From an uncultured Gemmatimonadota bacterium (GTDB lineage Bacteria; Gemmatimonadota; Gemmatimonadetes; Gemmatimonadales; Gemmatimonadaceae), in assembly GCA_903882745.1 (NCBI GenBank), contig CAIRYG010000003.1, positions 271,102-335,101 of the forward strand: DNA of 64,000 nt, written 5' to 3'. This document shows, piece after piece, positions 26,941 through 35,696 of the stretch. How positions within the stretch are numbered: the first letter of the stretch is position 1; every line of letters starts with the position of its first letter. The notes beneath the pieces were generated by a model. It worked only from the letters and a program-made list of their open reading frames with translations, did no database searches and was not told the DNA's origin. The position numbers were made by a program, and so were the translations under genes.

Positions 26941-28935
26941 TTAAGCGCCCAGGACCGGAATGCCGATACCGGCGAGATAATCGAAGGTCTCGTCGTAGAA
27001 CGCGGGGGGGCGTGTGGGGTCCTCCTCATCACCGGGCGGGATGAAGATGGCCATACCTTGCCTAGCACGGGTCAAGAGAACCCGATAGGCGTTGAGGAGG
27101 TAGCGCTTTCTGATAGGATTTGTAGCACCGACCTTCTGCCACCTCGAGCCCTTGAACTCATTGTACGTCCACTTGTTTGCGGCTATTCGCAGGTCCGCGT
27201 CCCACGTGACAAGCGTCCAGTCGAGTTCGAGGCCCTGCACCTGGAATTCGGTGGCCGCGTCCTCGAGATAATAGCTCGAGCGCGTATCATTCCGGTCACT
27301 GAGAAACCAATGCACCGGGTTCACTTGGATGCGCACGTCAATCGCATGAGGCTTCAGACGCTGAGCAGCGGAAGAAGCCACAAGCCCGAAGCGCTCCGTT
27401 CCCCTTGCGTTGTTTTTGATCCATCCTTTGGCGGCTTGCAGATCTCGCGTCAGCACAATCGGGTACTTTTCCAGCAACTCACGAGTGCACGACCGCGCCG
27501 CCTCGACTTCGAGATCCAAGATTGCGCGAACCAGATGGGATAGCCGCTCAGCACGAAAGGAGCGCATCGACGTCGCCAGATGGAGGTCGCTTGTGTACGA
27601 GACTCCCGTGTGATCCTTCAGTCTCGCGAGCGCATCCTCCGCCGCGTATTCCGATTCCGCGAGAGTCGAAGACACGTGAATCTTCCAGTTCGGGAATCGT
27701 TCGCGAGCGGCGTCCAACCATGCTGAGATTCCTGCCTCGCCTTTATGGATCTCCTGGCCACCGCCGACGAGACAAACGATGACTGCCCAGTCGACATGGC
27801 GATCGAGATAGGAAATCAAGAAGGCTGACTCCGACTCATCGAAGTCCGGCTGTCCCTTCTTCCGACGCATGAAATCAGAGGTCTGCTTGCGATCCCAAGC
27901 GCGTTGGGCCTCGTCGAAAATCACCAGATGGTCGCCAGGAGCATCCGCACTCCGCAGCGCATCGTCTCGGAAGTGATGGATGTTCTGGATGAACGTCTTG
28001 ACGATTCGCCGAGCATCTCCCTTGCGTACCCGCTCCGTACCAGCCGCCTTCTGTTCGATGTAGTCGAGCGCAAGCACCTCTCGCAGCACTTCGACCAACG
28101 GACCATTCCCAGACAGAAAAACCGAATGTTGCGCGTCCGGGCCAAGTCGCTTAGTCGCAAGGTTGAGTCCGACCAAGGTTTTTCCAGCCCCCGGCACACC
28201 GGTGACGAAAACGATCGCCTTCTCGCGATTCACCTGCGCTAAATCTGCAATCCGCTCTACACACGCCGAGGTGGTCACGAGGTTCTTGGCCCCTGCATCG
28301 TTGCGCGTAATCGAATCCACCGAATGTTCTCGATAGAGCGCTCGTGCGGCCTCGATAATTGTGGGAGTTGGCCGGTACCGGCTCGCAGCCCAAGATACCG
28401 CGTCGATTGCAACTCCCGTTGCTTGTAGCTCCGCATCCATAAGCAATGCGCGCAGGCCAGCGGCATTGCAGTTCGCAGGCGGAAACACATGGTCGCGGAA
28501 CGGCGACCGAAAGGAGACGTCCGAACGCTTGGCATCGGTCGCGACAAGAATCGGAAAGATTGAGGCCTCGTGACTCGCCTCGTGGAAATTCTTGAGATCA
28601 AGCGCGTAGTCCCACACCTGATCGCGCCCGCTGCGATCGTATTCGCGTGCGCCCACCTTAAATTCGATCACCACGAGTGCGGCGCCGAGGATCACTACAA
28701 CATCGACGCGGCTCCCAATACGCGGCACGATGTACTCGAGGGTGACCGAGCCGTGTAGCCCGTCGAGCGCTTCGTGCAGAATCCCTATCTGCGCGCGCCA
28801 CGCATCGCGCTGTTCCTGTGTGATGTCGAAGCCCGATCCGTCCGCTAGCGTACCAAGGATTCTCGGCGCGGGCTCAGCTACGAAACGCGCAATCGTCTCG
28901 ATCGTGTAATAGCTGGCGTTCGCTCCTAGGGGCAT
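26941..28935 (-). CDS. DUF2075-type ATPase/helicase with N-terminal nuclease-like region
   Basis: This 664-residue protein has an N-terminal part resembling a restriction-endonuclease-like fold (GSRVDVVVILGAALVVIEFKVG, an Asp...ExK-type arrangement). It is followed by a P-loop NTPase: Walker A VTGVPGAGKTLVGLN (about residue 245), Walker B VIFDEAQRAWD and a superfamily 1-like C-terminal segment FQVQGLELDWTLVTWD ... RVLLTRARQGMAIFIP. DUF2075 proteins of this type are found in defence and DNA-processing contexts. The ATG at 28935 is preferred to the TTG at 28944. It lies 15 bp behind the tag gene on the same strand. Confidence 0.88.
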   Translation of the reverse strand: MPLGANASYYTIETIARFVAEPAPRILGTLADGSGFDITQEQRDAWRAQIGILHEALDGLHGSVTLEYIVPRIGSRVDVVVILGAALVVIEFKVGAREYDRSGRDQVWDYALDLKNFHEASHEASIFPILVATDAKRSDVSFRSPFRDHVFPPANCNAAGLRALLMDAELQATGVAIDAVSWAASRYRPTPTIIEAARALYREHSVDSITRNDAGAKNLVTTSACVERIADLAQVNREKAIVFVTGVPGAGKTLVGLNLATKRLGPDAQHSVFLSGNGPLVEVLREVLALDYIEQKAAGTERVRKGDARRIVKTFIQNIHHFRDDALRSADAPGDHLVIFDEAQRAWDRKQTSDFMRRKKGQPDFDESESAFLISYLDRHVDWAVIVCLVGGGQEIHKGEAGISAWLDAARERFPNWKIHVSSTLAESEYAAEDALARLKDHTGVSYTSDLHLATSMRSFRAERLSHLVRAILDLEVEAARSCTRELLEKYPIVLTRDLQAAKGWIKNNARGTERFGLVASSAAQRLKPHAIDVRIQVNPVHWFLSDRNDTRSSYYLEDAATEFQVQGLELDWTLVTWDADLRIAANKWTYNEFKGSRWQKVGATNPIRKRYLLNAYRVLLTRARQGMAIFIPPGDEEDPTRPPAFYDETFDYLAGIGIPVLGA

Positions 28936-28950
28936 GGATCTCAAGTTGTA

Positions 28951-29553
28951 TCAGAACCCATCCACCCGCCAGGGACCCGCCTCCGCCCGCCCCCGCACAT
29001 CACAGCCGTGCATGTGGTCGTTCACCAGCCCCATCGCTTGCATGAAGGCGTAGGCAGTGGTGGGCCCAACAAAGCTCCACCCGCGCGCCTTCAGCTCCTT
29101 GCTGAGTGCGGTCGATTCCGGCGTGCTGGGCATGGCGCGAAGCACGTCCAACGTCATACGCGCTGGTCGCGTGTGCGCTTCGGGTTCAAAGCGCCACACA
29201 AAATCCGCCAACGACCCCTCGGTCTCAATCAACGCAATACACCGCCGCGCATTGTTGATCGTGCTCTCAATCTTCCCGCGGTGCCGCACAATCCCGGCAT
29301 CGCCTAACAATCGTGTCACATCTTGGGCCCCAAAGCTCGCGACACGCTCCAGGTCGAAATCCGCGAACGCGCGACGAAAATTCTCCCGCTTGCGCAGGAT
29401 CGTGAGCCAACTGAGCCCGCTCTGGAACCCCTCCAGCGAGATTTTCTCAAAGAGCCGACGGTCGTCGCGCACCGGAAAGCCCCATTCGCTGTCATGGTAC
29501 GCGATGTAGTCCGGCCCCGCCTGACACCACGAGCAGCGCGTTACCCCATCCAC
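28951..29553 (-). CDS. tag: DNA-3-methyladenine glycosylase I (Tag)
   Basis: This 200-residue enzyme removes 3-methyladenine from DNA. It shows RCSWC, YHDSEWGFP, EGFQSGLSWLTILRKRENFRRAF, a conserved KIESTINNARR, SFVGPTTAYAFMQAMGLVNDH and the zinc-ligand HGCD. The GTG at 29553 places RCSWC at the family's usual distance from the start (E. coli begins MERCGW); the frame is open to a TTG at 29592. It probably shares a transcript with the DUF2075 gene. Confidence 0.94.
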   Translation of the reverse strand: MDGVTRCSWCQAGPDYIAYHDSEWGFPVRDDRRLFEKISLEGFQSGLSWLTILRKRENFRRAFADFDLERVASFGAQDVTRLLGDAGIVRHRGKIESTINNARRCIALIETEGSLADFVWRFEPEAHTRPARMTLDVLRAMPSTPESTALSKELKARGWSFVGPTTAYAFMQAMGLVNDHMHGCDVRGRAEAGPWRVDGF

Positions 29554-29677
29554 TGTAAAAAGACCGCTGGCCGCCACAAACACTCCCGCCAAGAGCGTGG
29601 TAAATCACAAGAGCTCGCCGTATCGTATAATAGATGGGGGTTACACCCCCGTGCGTACACACCCTGCCTATCCGACC

Positions 29678-30997
29678 ATGACCACTCGTCGCGATTTCTT
29701 CTCGGTTTCCGCCGCATCCGCCGCCGCACTCGCACTCGGCGCTGACGCACTCGGCGCTGACACACTCGGCGCGCACACCGCGCACGCACAAGGAAAACCC
29801 GCCGCACCAGAACTTCCGCCCGCTATCAAAGCGCTGACCTCAATGAAGGCGCTCGCTAAACCCATCACCGTCGACGAACGGCGCGCACGCCTCGACAAGG
29901 CGCGCACCCTCATGAAAGCCAACAACATCGACGCGCTGATGCTCACCGGCGGCACCTCGATGGAATACTTCACAGGCATCCGCTGGGGACTCAGCGAGCG
30001 CCTGCTCACGGCAATCATTCCCGTGAAAGGATCGGCGTTCCTCGTCACACCGAAATTCGAAGAAGAGCGCGCCATGGAGCAGGCACACCTCGGCCCCCTC
30101 GGGAAAGACGCCGATGTGTATGCGTGGGAAGAAGACGAAAGCCCCTACGAACTCATCGCCAAAGGGTTCAAAGCCCGTGGCCTCTCGAGCGCCACCATCG
30201 GCGCCGAAGAAACGGTCCGATTCCAGTACGTCGATGGCGCACAGCATCTGAGCGCCATGAAAGTCGTGAGCGGAACCCCCATCACGGCCGGCTGCCGCAT
30301 GGTCAAGGACGCGCACGAAATCGCCCTCATGCGGCTCGCCAGCCAAGTGACGCTCAAAGCCTACGAGGCTGCCTGGAAGTCGCTCAAAGAAGGGATGACG
30401 CAGGACGACTTTGCGAAACTCGTGTCCCAAGCACACCATCAGCTGGGCTTCGACGGCTCTGCCGGCGTTCAAGTTGGAAAATACTCCGCGCTTCCCCACG
30501 GATCGACCACGCCGCAGGTCGTACGCGAAGGATCGATCCTGCTGATCGACGGCGGATGCAAAGTTGAAGGCTACTCGAGCGATCTCTCGCGTACCTTCGT
30601 GCTCGGTAAGGCCACGCAGCGCATGAAAGACGTCTTTGAGATCGAGCACAAAGCGCAGACGACGGCCGTGAAAACTGCTCGCCCGGGCTTGCCCTGCGAG
30701 GCGGTCGATGCCGCCGCGCGCAAGGTGATTACCGATGCTGGATTCGGTCCCGACTACAAGTATTTCTCACACCGCGTCGGACACGGGATGGGAATGGACG
30801 GACACGAGTGGCCATATCTGGTGCGCGGGAACAAACTTCCGCTGCAGCCTGGCATGGTCTTCAGCGACGAACCCGGGATCTACATTCCGGGCGAGTTCGG
30901 GATCCGACTTGAGGACGATATGGTCATCACCGAAAATGGCGCGGAACTCTTCACGCCACAGAGCCCAAGTCTCGAAAAGCCGTTCGCCACCCCCTGA
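29678..30997 (+). CDS. Tat-exported M24 metallopeptidase (Xaa-Pro aminopeptidase-like)
   Basis: This 439-residue protein begins MTTRRDFF, a twin-arginine signal, with a repeated ALGAD/TLGAH stretch before the cleavage site near AHAQG. The creatinase N-domain (LTGGTSMEYFTGIRWG) precedes the pita-bread fold: DGGCKVEGYSSDLSRTFV (metal Asp residues), SHRVGHGMGMDGHEWP (His), VFSDEPGIYIPGEFGIRLEDD (Glu). It should cleave N-terminal residues before proline in periplasmic peptides. The ATG at 29678 is chosen by the Tat signal; the frame opens at 29597. Confidence 0.92.
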   Translation: MTTRRDFFSVSAASAAALALGADALGADTLGAHTAHAQGKPAAPELPPAIKALTSMKALAKPITVDERRARLDKARTLMKANNIDALMLTGGTSMEYFTGIRWGLSERLLTAIIPVKGSAFLVTPKFEEERAMEQAHLGPLGKDADVYAWEEDESPYELIAKGFKARGLSSATIGAEETVRFQYVDGAQHLSAMKVVSGTPITAGCRMVKDAHEIALMRLASQVTLKAYEAAWKSLKEGMTQDDFAKLVSQAHHQLGFDGSAGVQVGKYSALPHGSTTPQVVREGSILLIDGGCKVEGYSSDLSRTFVLGKATQRMKDVFEIEHKAQTTAVKTARPGLPCEAVDAAARKVITDAGFGPDYKYFSHRVGHGMGMDGHEWPYLVRGNKLPLQPGMVFSDEPGIYIPGEFGIRLEDDMVITENGAELFTPQSPSLEKPFATP

Positions 30998-31009
30998 TCT
31001 CGGAGTTGC

Positions 31010-33280
31010 ATGCTCGGATTCGCCTTAGCCCTGCAGATTATTGCCGTCACCGGCGTGACGCAGGGTGTAGACACCAGCACGTACAAAACACCGGCGCTTC
31101 GCGCGTTGGTGCTCGAAGCGGCGCGTATCAATCACCGCGTGCCGGCAACGCTCGGCCGCTATCATGCGCAGCTGGAAAGCGAAATCTCGATCGGCAAGAC
31201 GAATGGTGTCGGTGCAGAAAACTCCCTGACCCTCGAACAAGTCGCGAGCGATCTCACCTGGAATCGACTCGGCGAGTTTGAACAGCATGTGATTGGCTAC
31301 CGCCAGCAGGCGGCCGGCTTGCAGTTCTCAACACTCGGCGTGCTGCAGAACTCGTGGGCCGTGCCCTCGCTGTACGGCAATCGACTGGCGTTGCTTTTTG
31401 GGAGTGACACCGGGCGTCGAGGCATTGGCCGAGGCTCGAATGATCGTCGTACGATGTTTGCGGTGCACCCACTGAGCGACGATCGCGAGCGGTATTATCG
31501 CTATGCCGGCGGCGACACGATCCAAGAATTGAAAGTTGGCGACCGCACGATTCGGATTGTGCGCATCGACGTGGCGCCACATGGCGTGCTGCCCGCGCGC
31601 TCGGTGGTGTTCACCGGTGAAGTGGATCTCGACGTGGACCGCAAACATATCGTGCGGATGCGCGGCGCCTTTGCGGTGGCCGGCGATGAACCACAGGGTG
31701 CGCTGAATGGGATTCTCAAAGCCACGCGCCTCGAGGGAATCGCCTATGTGGAGCTGGTGAACAGCGAGGTCAATCAAGAGTTTTGGTTGCCGAGTTATCA
31801 GCGGTTTGAGGCACAGGCCACCGCGGCGGTGCTTGGCGATTCCAAGGCGGTGTTCCGGATTGTGTCACGATTCCGGAACTATGAAATCGAAACGCCAGCG
31901 CAGGCGCATCTCGCGGTGGCGGACACCCTGCGGTCGGCGGTACATGCGCTGACGAAAGCGACGCTGGATTCTTTGGCCAAGTACGGGACCTGGAACGAAG
32001 AAATCGGAGCAGCGACGTCAGCGACACATGCTGATGATTTCACGGATGTGTCTCCTGCGCGGTATCGTGGTGAAGGTCCGGGCAAGGTGGAGCTCCAAGG
32101 GGAGCGCCTCTCTGATTTTGTGCGCTTCAACAGAATTGAAGGGCTCTATACGGGCGCGGGTCTGACGTACCACGGCAATGCAACATTTCCCGGCTACGAT
32201 TTCCATCTGCAGGGTGGCTATGCCTGGACCGAGCAAACGCTTCGTGGTCGAGCAGCGGTAGAACTCAAGCGCGGTGCGTGGCGGTATGCCATTCGCGCTG
32301 GGCGCTCGCTCGACAACACCAATGACTTCCGCAACACCTTCGACTCTGCCGGATCAGTGGGTTCGTACTTTGGCCAGGATCAATACGACTATGTGAGTCG
32401 TGGTTTCGCCTTGGCCTCAGTACAGCGCGATCTGTTCGGCAGCGACGGGCGTGTGCGCCTTGAAAGTGGCTGGATGCGAGATGAGGCCACGGTGAACCAT
32501 GTGGGCTGGTCCCCGGTCAAAGGGAAACGCTATCTCCCGAATCGCACAATCGCTCCGGGTGATTACCTCCGCACGCAGTTGGTGTTTCAGTGGCATCCCG
32601 ATGCGAACGCCGAGTATATGCGGACGGGGTGGGGGGCGCAGTTCAAGTATGTGCGCGGCGATGGCCAGGTAAAATTTCAGCGCCTTGAGGTTCGCGCGGA
32701 AGAGCGTGTGAATCGTGGGCGGTGGACGTACGCTGGGCGATTCGACGCCGGCACGATGTTGGGGAGCGATTTCCCTCCGCAGTATTTGTTTGAGGCCGGG
32801 AGTGAGAGCGGGCTCACCGGCTACAACTACAAGGAGTTCGTGGGAACCGAGGCGGCGCTTCTGCGCGGACTGGCGATGTACCGGCTTGGGGTGCTCGAAC
32901 AGCCGATTCGGCTCACGGAGCGCTTTTGGCTGCCCGGGATCGCGCCGGCCGTGTCATTCAGCATGCAGACTGTGTGGACCGCGATTCCTGGCGGTACCCC
33001 GGCGAGCATCGGGTTGAATGCACTCACAACGCCGCCGCCGTATAGCTGCTCGATTGCGTCGGCGGCGCGGTCGAACGTGCTTGGGATTGGAGAAACGTTC
33101 AATGCGGCGTCGAACGGCGCACCGTGCGCCACAGACTACACCGGCGTCGCGAGCCCGGCCCGCACGACTATTTCGGCAGGGCTGCGATTCTTTGGTGGCG
33201 CGTTCGGTGTCGTGATTGGCCGTCCGATCGACCACAGTGCCCCGTGGAAGCTCGACGTGCAGTTCGGACGGCTGTTCTAG
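31010..33280 (+). CDS. Predicted outer-membrane beta-barrel protein (DUF5686-like)
   Basis: This 756-residue protein has an N-terminal signal and a leading periplasmic part with a folded block (RTIRIVRIDVAPHGVLPARSVVFTGEVDLDVDRKHIVRMRGAF) that recalls the DUF5686 family. The C-terminal 380 residues show alternating beta-strands and aromatic girdles (RVRLESGWMRDEATV, RWTYAGRFDAGTML) ending in LDVQFGRLF, a terminal-Phe barrel signature recognised by BAM. No TonB box or plug is seen. The family call is tentative; outer-membrane location is better supported. It lies 12 bp after the M24 peptidase gene. Confidence 0.68.
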   Translation: MLGFALALQIIAVTGVTQGVDTSTYKTPALRALVLEAARINHRVPATLGRYHAQLESEISIGKTNGVGAENSLTLEQVASDLTWNRLGEFEQHVIGYRQQAAGLQFSTLGVLQNSWAVPSLYGNRLALLFGSDTGRRGIGRGSNDRRTMFAVHPLSDDRERYYRYAGGDTIQELKVGDRTIRIVRIDVAPHGVLPARSVVFTGEVDLDVDRKHIVRMRGAFAVAGDEPQGALNGILKATRLEGIAYVELVNSEVNQEFWLPSYQRFEAQATAAVLGDSKAVFRIVSRFRNYEIETPAQAHLAVADTLRSAVHALTKATLDSLAKYGTWNEEIGAATSATHADDFTDVSPARYRGEGPGKVELQGERLSDFVRFNRIEGLYTGAGLTYHGNATFPGYDFHLQGGYAWTEQTLRGRAAVELKRGAWRYAIRAGRSLDNTNDFRNTFDSAGSVGSYFGQDQYDYVSRGFALASVQRDLFGSDGRVRLESGWMRDEATVNHVGWSPVKGKRYLPNRTIAPGDYLRTQLVFQWHPDANAEYMRTGWGAQFKYVRGDGQVKFQRLEVRAEERVNRGRWTYAGRFDAGTMLGSDFPPQYLFEAGSESGLTGYNYKEFVGTEAALLRGLAMYRLGVLEQPIRLTERFWLPGIAPAVSFSMQTVWTAIPGGTPASIGLNALTTPPPYSCSIASAARSNVLGIGETFNAASNGAPCATDYTGVASPARTTISAGLRFFGGAFGVVIGRPIDHSAPWKLDVQFGRLF

Positions 33281-33289
33281 GCGGCTTCT

Positions 33290-34258
33290 CTAGAACTCGC
33301 CGATGAACCCGATCTCGGGTTCGAGCCGCTCGCTGAACTTCTCGAACACGGCGTGTTGGGCATGGGCGATCAGCGCGCGGACATCGGCCGCGGTCGCCCC
33401 GCCCAGATTGACCATGATATTGGCGTGGATATGCGAGATCTGCGCCCCGCCAATCCGGTGGCCCTTGAGGCCGAGTTGATCAATGAGCCGCCCAGCGCCC
33501 ACCCCTTCGATCTTCTTGAAAATCGACCCGGCGCTCGGATGTACATCCAGCCAAGGATGCCGCGACCCGCGCCAGCTCAGGTTCTCCTGGAGCACGCGGT
33601 GCATCGCGAACGGGTCCCCGGGCGCGAGCTTGAAGGTCACCGCCAGGGCGATCTCCCCCGAGCCATGCAGGCGGCTCGTGTCGTAGCCAAAGGCCATCTC
33701 CTCGCCGCTGACGGTGCGTCGAGCGCCGTCGGCCAGCAGCAGCTCCACCGACTCCACGACCTCGGCGATAAACATCGTCCGTTCACGCTCAGGGGCCGGC
33801 GACAGGAAGTGCAGGTTCTGCCAGACCGCCCCACCGACGGTGCTCGGGATCCCCACGTAGTGTTCCAGCCCGGAGAGCCCCTTCCCGACCGCGATTTTGA
33901 TCAGATTAGCGACAGACGTGCCGCTCTCCGCCCGAACGCGGTCCGGGGCGGGAAACTCTACGTGTCCCGCAGTGTTTCTAATAACGAGCCCACGGAATCC
34001 CTTATCGCCGACCAGGATATTGGCCCCGAGGCCCAGCACGAACCAGGGGATCCCGGCCGAACGGGCCGCGGTCACAGCGCTGGCGAGTTCGTCTGCCGTG
34101 GTGGCATCGTATAGGAGGTCTGCGGGCCCGCCAATCTTGAACGAGGTATACGGGGCCAGCGGAACAGCAGTACGCAGTTGCTCAACGGCGATCGCGCCGC
34201 GGAGCGCTTCACGCATCGCGTCGGTGGATTTGGCCGGGGCGGAGACTTCACGGGACAT
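33290..34258 (-). CDS. murB: UDP-N-acetylenolpyruvoylglucosamine reductase MurB
   Basis: This 322-residue FAD enzyme reduces enolpyruvyl-UDP-GlcNAc in peptidoglycan synthesis. It has TSFKIGGPADLL, VLGLGANILVGDKGFRGLVI, GLEHYVGIPSTVGGAVWQN (FAD binding), the DTSRLH-type segment of type II-like enzymes, HPSAGSIFKK (catalytic Ser region) and a C-terminal EPEIGFIGEF with the catalytic Glu. The ATG at 34258 overlaps, base for base on the opposite strand, the start codon of the M16 peptidase gene; an ATG at 34216 is an alternative. Confidence 0.94.
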   Translation of the reverse strand: MSREVSAPAKSTDAMREALRGAIAVEQLRTAVPLAPYTSFKIGGPADLLYDATTADELASAVTAARSAGIPWFVLGLGANILVGDKGFRGLVIRNTAGHVEFPAPDRVRAESGTSVANLIKIAVGKGLSGLEHYVGIPSTVGGAVWQNLHFLSPAPERERTMFIAEVVESVELLLADGARRTVSGEEMAFGYDTSRLHGSGEIALAVTFKLAPGDPFAMHRVLQENLSWRGSRHPWLDVHPSAGSIFKKIEGVGAGRLIDQLGLKGHRIGGAQISHIHANIMVNLGGATAADVRALIAHAQHAVFEKFSERLEPEIGFIGEF

Positions 34259-35696
34259 GATGAAGGAAATCAACAAGCGCTGGCGTCGGATTGCCAGCGC
34301 AACGACCATCTTCGCGGGTTCTGTGCTGGCAGCGCTGGCGGCCGATACACTCGCCGCCGTGCCGGCTCAGGCTCAGCGCGCCGAGCTGGAAAAGGTGATC
34401 CAGCGCAAGGTGCTCCCGAACGGCCTCGAAGTGATTGTCTTTGAGTCGCACGGGGTTCCGATTGTGACCGCCGAGATCACGGTGCGGAACGGAAGCTTTA
34501 CCCAGACGCCGGAATACGCCGGGCTCGCGCACCTCTACGAGCATATGTACTTCAAGGCCAACGACCAGTTTCCAAACCCCGATCAGTACATCGATCGTGC
34601 GTCGGAACTCGGTGCGGTGTTCAATGCGAGCACGCGCGAGGAGCAGGTGAATTACTTTCTCACCCTCTCGTCAGATTCGCTCGAGCCCGGACTCAAGTTC
34701 CTGGTGGCACCGCTCCTTGCGCCAAAATTTCGCCCTGACGAGCTCGAACGTGAGCGCCAGGTGGTGATCGGTGAGTACGACCGCAATGAGTCGTCCCCGT
34801 TTTTCCGCCTCGAAGAAGCAATGGGAAAGAAGCTCTGGACCACCGAGTGGAGCCGCAAAAATGTTATTGGCGACCGCAAGGTGATTAGCACCACCACGCC
34901 AGACAAAATGCGGGCGATTCGCGATCTGTACTACGTCCCGAACAACTCGGTGCTGATCATTACCGGCGACGTCAATCCGACCGCGGCGTTCGCGCTCGCT
35001 GAGCGGATTTTCACGCCGTGGAAGCGCGGCGACGATCCATTTGTGAAAGCGCCCGTACCGTCGATTCCGCCGCTCACGAAGAGTGAGGGAGTGATTGTCG
35101 AAGAGGATGTGAACGCTGTTAGTGTTGTGATTCAGTGGCACGGCCCGAGTGTCCGGAAGGACGAAGCGGCGACGTTTGTTGCTGACGTTTACTCGGATGT
35201 GCTGAATAATCAACAGTCGCGCTTCCAGAAAAAGTTGGTGGACAGCGGGCTCTGGCAGGGTGTGGCGGTGAACTACTACACACTCGACAACGTTGGTCCG
35301 ATTTCTGTGAGTGGGCAAACGTCAGCCGAAAAACTACGACCGGCGATGGCTGCGCTCTACAAGGAACTTGAAGCGTCCACCAAGCCTGGCTATTTCACGC
35401 AGGAAGAACTTGAAGCCACCAAGGCATCGCGCGCCGTGTCGAGCGCTTTCGGTCGCGAGAAGGCCAGCGACTTCTCCCACACGATCGGCTTCTGGTGGGC
35501 GGCCTCAGGACTTGAGTACTACATGAAATACGTCGACGAAATGGCCAAGCGTACCCCCGCAGATCTTCGGAGCTACGCCACCAAGTACATCATCGGCAAG
35601 CCACATATTGTTGGTGTCATGATGACCCCCGCCGATCGCGCCAAGCTCAAGCTCACGCCTGACGAGCTCGCTCGGCTCGGGGAGACGGTACCATGA
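34257..35696 (+). CDS. M16 family zinc peptidase (catalytic subunit)
   Basis: This 479-residue pitrilysin-type peptidase has a signal peptide (cleavage near PAQAQR, residue 41) and the inverted zinc motif HLYEH (HXXEH) in AGLAHLYEHMYFKAN, with the downstream Glu in REEQVNYF. Two ATG codons at 34257 and 34260 compete as start. The second gene overlaps its stop in an ATGA junction and encodes the non-catalytic partner, so a heterodimer like mitochondrial processing peptidase is likely. It probably degrades peptides in the periplasm. Confidence 0.92.
   Translation: MMKEINKRWRRIASATTIFAGSVLAALAADTLAAVPAQAQRAELEKVIQRKVLPNGLEVIVFESHGVPIVTAEITVRNGSFTQTPEYAGLAHLYEHMYFKANDQFPNPDQYIDRASELGAVFNASTREEQVNYFLTLSSDSLEPGLKFLVAPLLAPKFRPDELERERQVVIGEYDRNESSPFFRLEEAMGKKLWTTEWSRKNVIGDRKVISTTTPDKMRAIRDLYYVPNNSVLIITGDVNPTAAFALAERIFTPWKRGDDPFVKAPVPSIPPLTKSEGVIVEEDVNAVSVVIQWHGPSVRKDEAATFVADVYSDVLNNQQSRFQKKLVDSGLWQGVAVNYYTLDNVGPISVSGQTSAEKLRPAMAALYKELEASTKPGYFTQEELEATKASRAVSSAFGREKASDFSHTIGFWWAASGLEYYMKYVDEMAKRTPADLRSYATKYIIGKPHIVGVMMTPADRAKLKLTPDELARLGETVP

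Noticed and set aside
29597..29677. Upstream extension of the M24 peptidase
   Set aside because: The twin-arginine signal starts cleanly at 29678; the extra residues would place it internally.
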